From Clostridia bacterium (GTDB lineage: Bacteria > Bacillota > Clostridia > Oscillospirales > QAKW01), in NCBI GenBank assembly GCA_017442025.1, contig JAFSBD010000193.1, positions 1 through 5,356 on the forward strand: DNA of 5,356 nt. Direction: 5' to 3'. Each line of letters starts with the position of its first letter. Within the stretch, counting starts at the first letter, position 1. The notes beneath the pieces are model-generated. The model was not told the origin of the DNA. It worked only from the letters and a program-made list of their open reading frames with translations, and made no database searches. Position numbers and translations under genes: made by a program. Below are positions 1 to 4,585 of this stretch, in pieces.

Positions 1-391
1 ACATACCCTTGGCATTGGCCAGAGCGATGATCTCTTTGGTCTTTTCGATGTTTTCTTCGATCTCATAATGAGAACCGTCGAACATAACAGAGGAAAAACC
101 GTCTGCAATAACCTTCTTAGCGCCTTCATAGGAACCATTGTCCAGATGAACAGCAACGGGAACGGTGATGTTCAGCTCCTCGATCATCCCCTTGACCATA
201 CCCATAACGGTCTTATAGCCGCACATATACTTGCCGGCACCCTCGGAAACACCGAGGATCACAGGGGAGCGATTTTCTTCAGCGGTCTGCAGGATCGCCT
301 TGGTCCACTCCAGGTTGTTGATGTTGAACTGACCAACAGCATAATGGCCTTCATAGGCCTTTTTGATCATTTCTTTTGCGGAAACGAGCAT
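1..391 (-). CDS. fba: Class II fructose-1,6-bisphosphate aldolase, N-terminal part (runs off left edge)
   Basis: The enzyme cleaves fructose 1,6-bisphosphate to dihydroxyacetone phosphate and glyceraldehyde 3-phosphate in cytoplasmic glycolysis and runs in reverse in gluconeogenesis; class II enzymes use a divalent metal, usually zinc. The visible 130 residues start MLVSAKEMIKKAYEGHYAVG and include GQFNINNLEW (20-29), VPVAVHLDNGSYEG (77-90) and SSVMFDGSHYEIEENI (100-115), the typical order for the Firmicutes branch of the family. About 290-310 residues are usual, so more than half lies outside the window. The ATG at 389-391 follows a good GGAGGA site (399-404) with a 7-nt gap. The odd point is residue 85: the family motif is H-x-D-H, where Asp is the catalytic acid/base and the second His binds zinc, but here it reads H82-L83-D84-N85. 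Family assignment is secure; whether this copy is active is open. Confidence 0.93.
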   Translation of the reverse strand, partial: MLVSAKEMIKKAYEGHYAVGQFNINNLEWTKAILQTAEENRSPVILGVSEGAGKYMCGYKTVMGMVKGMIEELNITVPVAVHLDNGSYEGAKKVIADGFSSVMFDGSHYEIEENIEKTKEIIALANAKGM

Positions 392-398
392 GGAAATG

Positions 399-404
399 TC
401 CTCC
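399..404 (-). promoter_or_regulatory. Ribosome binding site of fba
   Basis: On the minus strand this reads GGAGGA, 7 nt before the ATG at 391-389. It is a near-perfect Shine-Dalgarno site and fixes the aldolase start. Confidence 0.85.
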
Positions 405-426
405 TAATAAAAAAATTACTATCGCT

Positions 427-455
427 ATTATACGGCAGTCTTTTTAAAAAATCAA
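427..455 (-). promoter_or_regulatory. Sigma-A-type promoter for fba
   Basis: On the minus strand a -35 box TTGATT (450-455) and a perfect -10 box TATAAT (427-432) are separated by 17 bp. Transcription would start near position 420, giving a leader of roughly 29 nt before the ATG. The -35 box lies back to back with the -35 box of the rightward promoter, with only 8 bp between them (456-463). No catabolite-repression-like operator was seen. Confidence 0.75.
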
Positions 456-463
456 CATTTTCT

Positions 464-492
464 TTGACTTTTTAGTATAAATAAGGTATATT
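464..492 (+). promoter_or_regulatory. Sigma-A-type promoter for the DegV-mnmA pair
   Basis: TTGACT (464-469), a 17-bp spacer and TATATT (487-492) match the housekeeping sigma consensus in 5 of 6 bases in each box. The expected start is near 499. This makes the in-frame ATG at 507 an unlikely start, because the leader would be only about 8 nt with no room for a ribosome site, and supports the ATG at 537. Confidence 0.7.
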
Positions 493-505
493 ATATTCAT
501 GAAAA
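490..505 (+). repeat. 16-nt direct repeat, copy 1 (contains TTCATGAA palindrome)
   Basis: ATTATATTCATGAAAA here is identical to 4472-4487. It overlaps the end of the -10 box and the predicted start point of the DegV-mnmA promoter and includes the self-complementary octamer TTCATGAA (496-503). The match is seen directly; function is unknown. Confidence 0.6.
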
Positions 506-517
506 TATGTATTCTCG

Positions 518-524
518 AAAGGAA
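518..524 (+). promoter_or_regulatory. Ribosome binding site deciding the DegV start
   Basis: AAAGGAA precedes the ATG at 537 by about 12-13 nt, longer than the usual 5-9 nt. No better site is present for any other in-frame start. Translation of this gene may therefore be only moderately efficient. Confidence 0.5.
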
Positions 525-536
525 TGTCTGTTTATT

Positions 537-1394
537 ATGAGCAAAATCATTATTTCTGCCGATAGTACCTGCGATGCGGCCGCTTTAAAGGATCGTTTCG
601 ACTTTAAAATTTTACCCCTTTATGTCAATTTGGGGGAAAAATCCCTGAAGGATGGGGACGAGATCAATCCGGATATGATCTATGATTATGTTGCCGCCAA
701 CCACCAGCTTCCCAAGACCTCTGCGGCGACCATTCCCGATTATCAGGAGTGGTTTGAATCCTTCACCAAAGAGGGGTATGATGTTTTGCATTTTAACCTT
801 TCTTCATCTATGTCTGTCACCCATAATAACGCCAGAATGGCGGCCGAAGAGGCCGAGGGCGAGGGGAAGGTCTATGTTATCGACAGCGGCAATTTATCCA
901 CCGGCATTGCTCTGCTGATGATGGACGCCTATGACCTCAAGGAAGAGGGTAAATCTGCCGAAGAGATCTATGAAGAAATTCAACGCCGCATTCCCTTGGT
1001 GCGGGCCAGCTTTGTTGTCGACACCCTGGATTATCTCAAGATGGGCGGCCGTTGCTCTGCGGTTGCGGCTTTGGGCGCCAATCTTTTGAAATTGCATCCC
1101 CGCATCGCTGTTGCGGACGGTAAGATGGGTGTGGCGGAAAAATACCGCGGTGCCATCGATGGGGTGATGGTGCAATATGCCAAGCAGATGCTGGAGAAAA
1201 ATAAAGATAAGCTGGTAAAAAACCGTTGCTTTGTTACCCATACCAAGTGCCGCCCCGAGACGGTTCAGGCGGTATATGACGTTGTGAAAGAATCCGGTCT
1301 CTTTGATGAGATTATCGAAAATACCGCAGGCTGCGTTATCACCAGCCATTGCGGCCCCGGCACCTTGGGTGTCCTTTTTGAGGTTACCGAATGA
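537..1394 (+). CDS. DegV family fatty-acid-binding protein (FakB-like)
   Basis: DegV/FakB proteins hold one fatty acid in a deep pocket and, in characterised Firmicutes, present it to the kinase FakA, which makes acyl-phosphate for phospholipid synthesis. No fakA lies in this window. The 285-residue protein has the normal family length. Landmarks are SADSTCD (7-13), KTSAAT (60-65), the NLSSSMSVT segment (88-96), VIDSGN (114-119), VDTLDYLKMGGR (161-172), the LHPRIAVADGKMG stretch (186-198) and SHCGPGTLG (270-278). T61/S62, the Ser cluster at 89-91 and H271 sit where FakB proteins contact the fatty-acid carboxylate. The ATG at 537 is chosen over 507 because it yields the family N-terminus MSKIIISADS and has the only ribosome site. 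Its TGA overlaps the next ATG. Which lipid it binds cannot be read from sequence. Confidence 0.92.
   Translation: MSKIIISADSTCDAAALKDRFDFKILPLYVNLGEKSLKDGDEINPDMIYDYVAANHQLPKTSAATIPDYQEWFESFTKEGYDVLHFNLSSSMSVTHNNARMAAEEAEGEGKVYVIDSGNLSTGIALLMMDAYDLKEEGKSAEEIYEEIQRRIPLVRASFVVDTLDYLKMGGRCSAVAALGANLLKLHPRIAVADGKMGVAEKYRGAIDGVMVQYAKQMLEKNKDKLVKNRCFVTHTKCRPETVQAVYDVVKESGLFDEIIENTAGCVITSHCGPGTLGVLFEVTE
1380..1383 (+). promoter_or_regulatory. Ribosome binding site of mnmA inside the DegV gene
   Basis: GAGG lies 7 nt before the mnmA ATG at 1391, within the last codons of the DegV gene. Together with the ATGA overlap it suggests translational coupling. Confidence 0.65.
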
Positions 1395-2431
1395 TCCAGG
1401 TTGCCGTTGGCTTGAGCGGCGGGGTGGATAGTGCTGTCAGCGTGCTTTTGTTGCGGCAGGCAGGCTATTCGCCGGTGGGTGTTTTTTTGAAGATGCATGG
1501 TGTCGGCAACGAGCTGGAAGCCGCCCGAAAAGCGGCGCAGGAGCTGGAAATTCCCTTCCATAGCGTGGATCTGACTGCCCTTTTTGAAGAGAAGGTATTG
1601 CGCCCTTTTGCGGCCCTTTATAAGCGGGGCGAAACGCCCAATCCATGCCTGCTTTGCAACCCTGCGGTGAAGTTTCGGGGGTTGCTGGAAGCGGCGGATG
1701 CGCTGGGGTGCGAAAAAATTGCTACCGGCCATTATGCGAAGGTAGAGAAAGTGGGCGACCGTTATTTGGTTCGCCGATTGCCCGATTCGGTCAAGGATCA
1801 AAGCTATATGCTCTATGGCTTGGGGCAGGAGGTGCTCTCCCGCCTGATCTTGCCTCTCGGCGATTGGGGCGATAAGGCGGAGGTGCGCCGCAAAGCGACC
1901 GAAAAAGGCCTTTCCGCCGCGCAGAAAAAGGATTCCTTGGATATTTGTTTTTTGCAGCCGGGGGATTCCCATGCGGCTTTTATTGAAGAATATACCGGAT
2001 CGCCTCCCATGCCCGGCAAGATCCTGCGGGTGGATGGGCAGGTGCTGGGGGAGCATAGCGGCATCTGCCGCTATACCGTTGGCCAGCGGCGGGGGCTTGG
2101 CGTTGCGGCGGAGCAGCGATTATATGTTACCGATCTGGATCCCGAAACCAATACAGTTACCCTTGGCCCGCGGGAAGATGTTCAGACCGATCGGGTCTAT
2201 ATCCACGATCTGATCCTTCACGCCCCCTTGCCCCAAGAAGGGCTTACCGCCAAGGTTCGTTACCGCGATCGCGATAGCGCGGTAAAGGTGGAACTTTGCG
2301 GGGAGCGGGAGGCGGTGCTTCATTTTGATACGCCCAAACTTGCCGCCGCGCCGGGCCAAAGTGCTGTGATCTATTGGCAGGATTATGTATTGGGTGGCGG
2401 AATTATTGGCAAAACCGAGAAAAAAGTATAA
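1391..2431 (+). CDS. mnmA: tRNA-specific 2-thiouridylase MnmA (TrmU)
   Basis: MnmA adenylates and then thiolates U34 at C2 in the anticodons of tRNA-Lys, tRNA-Glu and tRNA-Gln, taking persulfide sulfur from a cysteine desulfurase relay. It is cytoplasmic. The 346-residue protein, near the usual 350-370, shows the ATP-pyrophosphatase loop GLSGGVDSAVS (7-17), TPNPCLLCNPAVKF (82-95) with C86 as the first catalytic cysteine position, KDQSYML (135-141), DSLDICFL (181-188) with C186 as the second, and YTVGQRRGLGV (228-238) in the central domain; the C-terminal beta-barrel ends the protein. Both catalytic cysteines are present, so it should be active. The ATG overlaps the TGA of the DegV gene (ATGA), so the two form one transcription unit. 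No desulfurase gene (iscS/nifS-like) is adjacent, and no terminator follows the TAA at 2429-2431. Confidence 0.96.
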   Translation: MIQVAVGLSGGVDSAVSVLLLRQAGYSPVGVFLKMHGVGNELEAARKAAQELEIPFHSVDLTALFEEKVLRPFAALYKRGETPNPCLLCNPAVKFRGLLEAADALGCEKIATGHYAKVEKVGDRYLVRRLPDSVKDQSYMLYGLGQEVLSRLILPLGDWGDKAEVRRKATEKGLSAAQKKDSLDICFLQPGDSHAAFIEEYTGSPPMPGKILRVDGQVLGEHSGICRYTVGQRRGLGVAAEQRLYVTDLDPETNTVTLGPREDVQTDRVYIHDLILHAPLPQEGLTAKVRYRDRDSAVKVELCGEREAVLHFDTPKLAAAPGQSAVIYWQDYVLGGGIIGKTEKKV

Positions 2432-2437
2432 AAAATA

Positions 2438-2478
2438 ATGAAATAGTACTTGCAATTTTGTATAATATATTGTAATAT
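2438..2478 (+). promoter_or_regulatory. Promoter region of the DUF3810-like gene
   Basis: Two overlapping sigma-A-like readings exist: ATGAAA (2438-2443), 17 bp, then a perfect TATAAT (2461-2466); or TTGCAA (2450-2455), 17 bp, then TAATAT (2473-2478). Either gives a leader of about 35-50 nt. The segment also holds an AT-only inverted repeat, ATAATAT (2462-2468) and ATATTAT (2475-2481), which could be an operator or simply base composition. No terminator separates this region from mnmA, so read-through is possible. Confidence 0.55.
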
Positions 2479-2507
2479 TATGTTATGTATATATCCTTAT
2501 TTAGACG

Positions 2508-2513
2508 AGGAGG
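2508..2513 (+). promoter_or_regulatory. Ribosome binding site of the DUF3810-like gene
   Basis: A perfect AGGAGG, extended to GAGGAGGT, lies 6 nt before the ATG at 2520. It is the strongest ribosome site in the window. Confidence 0.85.
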
Positions 2514-2519
2514 TCGCTT

Positions 2520-4052
2520 ATGGCTGAAAATGAAAAGCTGGAAGGCTTGCAAATGGAAGAATTAGAAGCTCTGGCAGGGGAATTCACCCTGGATGATCTG
2601 GCTGAATTCGATGATGAACTTGAATTCGACGCTTCCGAACTGGAGGAGATCAAACCGGAGTACACAAAGAAGGAAAAACTGAGATTGCTCTTGATGAACA
2701 ATAAGGTCTTTTCCATCATCAAATGGTGCTTTGCCGGTCTGGGCATCGTCGGCCTGATCCTTTATGTTCTGGCGATGATCGATCCTGCGATCAGCGAAGC
2801 GCTGACAACAACGGTTTCCAGCGCAGTTCGCGGTGGTTTGACCGCTGTTTCCAACCTGCTGCCCGTTTCTCTCTTTGAGATCGTGGTTCTGGCAGTTGCT
2901 GTAGGTCTTCTGGCCTATGCCGGCTTCTTGGTTTATAAATCCATCGTGGAAAAAGAAGGTATCAAGATCTGGGGCCATTGGGTGCAGTTCGCTTATGTTC
3001 TGCTGGCTGTATGCGGCACCGGCTTCCTGCTCTTCTCCATGTGCTACGGTGTTACCACCAACCGTCCCCGCATTTATACCAACGAGGGCCTTGAGAATTA
3101 TCGTCCCGCCCTTCCCGATGAGCAGGTGATGGATGGCAGCTTTATTTATTATATCAACGAAGTCAACGAAGCGGCAGTCGACGGTGTTAAGAACGAATCC
3201 ATCTTCTTTACCAACACCGGCAATTCCCGCTATGCATCCACCAAGACCTCTATGGATAAGATCAGCGCGGCGGTGAACGCTTGCTTTGATCTTGCCGCCG
3301 AAGATTATCCCTTCCTGGCCGGTGGCGAAGTGAAGGCAAAAGAACTGATCGCTAAACCCCTCTTCACCATGATGGGTATCGGCAGTATCTATAGCCCCTT
3401 CACCAGCGAGATCCTGATCAATACCGATTATCCCGAGGTTGCTGTTCCCATGCAGGTGGCCCGCGCCATTGCCAAGCAGCGCGGTATTACCAATGATGCA
3501 GATGCCAAGTTCGTTTCCTACCTGGTCTGCACCGAGTATGCCGATCAGCTGAAGGATATGGGCTCTCAGTACAATCTCGACTATATTAAGTATGCCGCAT
3601 CTTTCGATGCTTATCTCGAAGTTGGTAACTTGGTATATAATGTTGACAAGAGTATGCACCTTTATTTCTCGGCCGCTCTGAAAGAGACTGCTAAGAGAGA
3701 AGTTCTTGCTTATGTTAAGCATATTGATACTCTTTACAGCAATATCTCCAATACTTCCAAGCTCGAGTTCATTGCCGCGACGGACAGAACCAGCACCGAT
3801 AATTATCTGGTTCTTCCCAAGATCATGTATTATAACTTTAATGCAGACGTTGAAAGTGGCAAATTAGGGCTTCAGTATGTTGGCAAGAATCCGGTTCCTG
3901 CCAAGCAGGAAGCATTCCGCTATAGCCTGTATCTGATTACATATTTTGCAAAAGAGAAGCAAGAAGATTATGTAGAGGCGGCGAAGGAAGTATATGAAGA
4001 ATATAATCCCGAACCTTTGCCCAACGATGGCACCGGCGGCGAACTTGTCTAA
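2520..4052 (+). CDS. DUF3810-like three-helix membrane protein with degenerate peptidase motif
   Basis: No experimental function is known to me for this family. The 510-residue protein has an acidic tail (1-49), basic residues at 50-53, membrane helices at about 64-87, 117-139 and 154-176, then a large domain (177-510) predicted to lie outside the cell by the positive-inside rule. I match it to DUF3810 (Pfam PF12725, from memory) by the order of landmarks: GLTAVSNLLPVSLFEIV before helix 2, CYGVTTNRPR after helix 3 (family: WxLNYYR), IAKPLFTMMGIGSIYSPFTSE (278-297 region) and KQRGITNDADAKFVSYL (319-335). As I recall the family, this last part reads HEMAHQRG followed by EDEANF, a zinc-peptidase-like signature. 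Here it is R315-A-I-A-K319-Q-R-G, then D326-A-D-A-K-F: both histidines, the glutamate base and the third acidic ligand are changed. The frame is intact, with a perfect AGGAGG 6 nt before the ATG and its own promoter and terminator, so it appears to be a maintained pseudoenzyme. Family call is good, biochemical role unknown. Confidence 0.75.
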   Translation: MAENEKLEGLQMEELEALAGEFTLDDLAEFDDELEFDASELEEIKPEYTKKEKLRLLLMNNKVFSIIKWCFAGLGIVGLILYVLAMIDPAISEALTTTVSSAVRGGLTAVSNLLPVSLFEIVVLAVAVGLLAYAGFLVYKSIVEKEGIKIWGHWVQFAYVLLAVCGTGFLLFSMCYGVTTNRPRIYTNEGLENYRPALPDEQVMDGSFIYYINEVNEAAVDGVKNESIFFTNTGNSRYASTKTSMDKISAAVNACFDLAAEDYPFLAGGEVKAKELIAKPLFTMMGIGSIYSPFTSEILINTDYPEVAVPMQVARAIAKQRGITNDADAKFVSYLVCTEYADQLKDMGSQYNLDYIKYAASFDAYLEVGNLVYNVDKSMHLYFSAALKETAKREVLAYVKHIDTLYSNISNTSKLEFIAATDRTSTDNYLVLPKIMYYNFNADVESGKLGLQYVGKNPVPAKQEAFRYSLYLITYFAKEKQEDYVEAAKEVYEEYNPEPLPNDGTGGELV

Positions 4053-4065
4053 TCTGTCTAAATAT

Positions 4066-4094
4066 AAAACGACCTCCGAACGGAGGTCGTTTTT
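4066..4094 (+). terminator. Rho-independent terminator of the DUF3810-like gene
   Basis: A 12-bp stem, AAAACGACCTCC (4066-4077) with GGAGGTCGTTTT (4082-4093), closes a GAAC loop and ends in a T-run. It starts 14 nt after the stop codon. The A-run on its left side means it could also stop leftward transcription. Confidence 0.9.
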
Positions 4095-4106
4095 CTTATA
4101 TATAAG

Positions 4107-4138
4107 GAAAAAAGCGGTCCTTTAAAAAAGACCGCTTT
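4107..4138 (-). terminator. Rho-independent terminator of the PC4-like gene
   Basis: Arms AAAGCGGTC (4111-4119) and GACCGCTTT (4130-4138) form a 9-bp stem with a 10-nt AT-rich loop. On the minus strand it is followed by a T-run (4113 down to 4108), placing it 20 nt downstream of the leftward gene's stop codon. The rightward side offers only TTTAAATTTT, so it is mainly leftward-acting. Confidence 0.85.
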
Positions 4139-4158
4139 AAATTTTGCTTAGGGTTTCG

Positions 4159-4383
4159 TTAGTCCAAATCCATGGAATTGAGAAGATCACGCAGGGCTTT
4201 CAGTTCTTCGTCGGTAAAGGAGACACCTTTGTTCATCTTGGTGCCGTCCGGAGACCACTCGCGCAGATCGTATTTAGGCGCACGCTCCATCCAGCTGATT
4301 TTGTTGAGCTGCTTGGACCAGCCGCTGGAATTTTCGGGAAGGTTGCCGAAATGCTCGGTGATTTCGTATTTAAACTCTGCCAC
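4159..4383 (-). CDS. Small PC4/p15 (YdbC-type) ssDNA-binding protein
   Basis: This 74-residue protein resembles the bacterial PC4-like family typified by YdbC of Lactococcus, which binds single-stranded nucleic acid through a small curved beta-sheet; its cellular role in bacteria is poorly defined. Seen here: FKYEITEHFG (4-13), SGWSKQLNKISW (20-31), PKYDLREWSPDGTKMNKGVS (36-55) and a C-terminal helix EELKALRDLLNSM (59-71). The conserved GW, LNxxSW, PKYD-R-W-PD and KM-KG positions match the family as I remember it, and the length is typical. The start is GTG at 4381-4383, with AAGGAG 8 nt upstream on the minus strand; no nearby ATG fits. It is monocistronic, with a full-consensus promoter upstream and a dedicated terminator downstream. 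Confidence 0.85.
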   Translation of the reverse strand: MAEFKYEITEHFGNLPENSSGWSKQLNKISWMERAPKYDLREWSPDGTKMNKGVSFTDEELKALRDLLNSMDLD

Positions 4384-4391
4384 TTAAACCA

Positions 4392-4397
4392 CTCCTT
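4392..4397 (-). promoter_or_regulatory. Ribosome binding site deciding the GTG start of the PC4-like gene
   Basis: On the minus strand this reads AAGGAG, 8 nt before the GTG at 4383-4381. It supports the non-ATG start. Confidence 0.8.
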
Positions 4398-4429
4398 ATC
4401 AAATTTAATAGTACCCTATTATTACTTCT

Positions 4430-4459
4430 ATTATATAAGGAAGAAATCCTGCTTGTCAA
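4430..4459 (-). promoter_or_regulatory. Full-consensus sigma-A promoter for the PC4-like gene
   Basis: On the minus strand TTGACA (4454-4459) and TATAAT (4430-4435) both match the housekeeping consensus in all six bases, with an 18-bp spacer. The start would lie near 4423, giving a leader of about 40 nt. A small inverted repeat, TAATAG (4406-4411) with CTATTA (4416-4421), falls at the start of the transcript. Confidence 0.85.
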
Positions 4460-4471
4460 GAGATTATTTAC

Positions 4472-4487
4472 ATTATATTCATGAAAA
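4472..4487 (+). repeat. 16-nt direct repeat, copy 2 (contains TTCATGAA palindrome)
   Basis: This is identical to 490-505 and includes TTCATGAA (4478-4485). It lies between the two divergent -35 boxes at 4454-4459 and 4503-4508, so like copy 1 it sits in a divergent promoter region. Confidence 0.6.
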
Positions 4488-4502
4488 AATGAAAAATAGG
4501 TG

Positions 4503-4531
4503 TTGACAATGGGTTTAAAACATGATAAAGT
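4503..4531 (+). promoter_or_regulatory. Sigma-A-type promoter for hrcA
   Basis: A perfect TTGACA (4503-4508) is followed after 17 bp by TAAAGT (4526-4531), a 4-of-6 match to the -10 consensus. The start is predicted near 4538, immediately before the CIRCE operator, which is the normal arrangement for HrcA-repressed promoters. Confidence 0.75.
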
Positions 4532-4538
4532 ATGGGTG

Positions 4539-4565
4539 TTAGCACTCGAAAGCAGAGAGTGCTAA
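4539..4565 (+). promoter_or_regulatory. CIRCE operator (HrcA binding site)
   Basis: TTAGCACTC (4539-4547), a 9-nt spacer and GAGTGCTAA (4557-4565) match the CIRCE consensus exactly, including spacer length. HrcA dimers bind it to repress heat-shock genes until HrcA loses activity under stress. Placed between promoter and hrcA, it implies autorepression of hrcA and of whatever is co-transcribed to the right. Confidence 0.97.
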
Positions 4566-4572
4566 AAAATAA

Positions 4573-4578
4573 GGCGGG
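4573..4578 (+). promoter_or_regulatory. Ribosome binding site of hrcA (imperfect)
   Basis: GGCGGG, a one-base departure from GGAGGG, lies 7 nt before the ATG at 4586. An in-frame GTG at 4580 is almost abutting this site, so the ATG is preferred. The weak site may keep repressor levels low. Confidence 0.55.
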
Positions 4579-4585
4579 TGTGAAA

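Noticed and set aside
68..475. Plus-strand open frame opposite the aldolase
   Set aside because: It is antisense to a clear aldolase fragment and runs through the promoter region.
507..536. Upstream in-frame ATG that would add ten residues to the DegV protein
   Set aside because: It lies about 8 nt after the predicted transcription start with no ribosome site, and the added residues are absent from the family N-terminus.
1265..2056. Minus-strand open frame (263 codons) across the DegV/mnmA junction
   Set aside because: It is antisense to two well-recognised genes, with a translation resembling no family.
2462..2481. AT-only inverted repeat in the DUF3810-like promoter as an operator
   Set aside because: A 7-nt arm of A and T alone is expected by chance in sequence this AT-rich; noted in the promoter entry only.
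2432..2519. Terminator after mnmA
   Set aside because: No GC-bearing hairpin with a following T-run was found in this gap.
2562..3722. Long minus-strand open frame (386 codons) opposite the DUF3810-like gene
   Set aside because: Its translation has no recognisable domain, it has no ribosome site, and the plus-strand frame has family landmarks, a ribosome site and a terminator. It is a shadow of codon bias.
4509..4565. 18-codon open frame from the hrcA promoter spacer to the end of CIRCE
   Set aside because: Its ATG lies upstream of the predicted transcription start and it has no ribosome site; its stop falls in CIRCE by chance.
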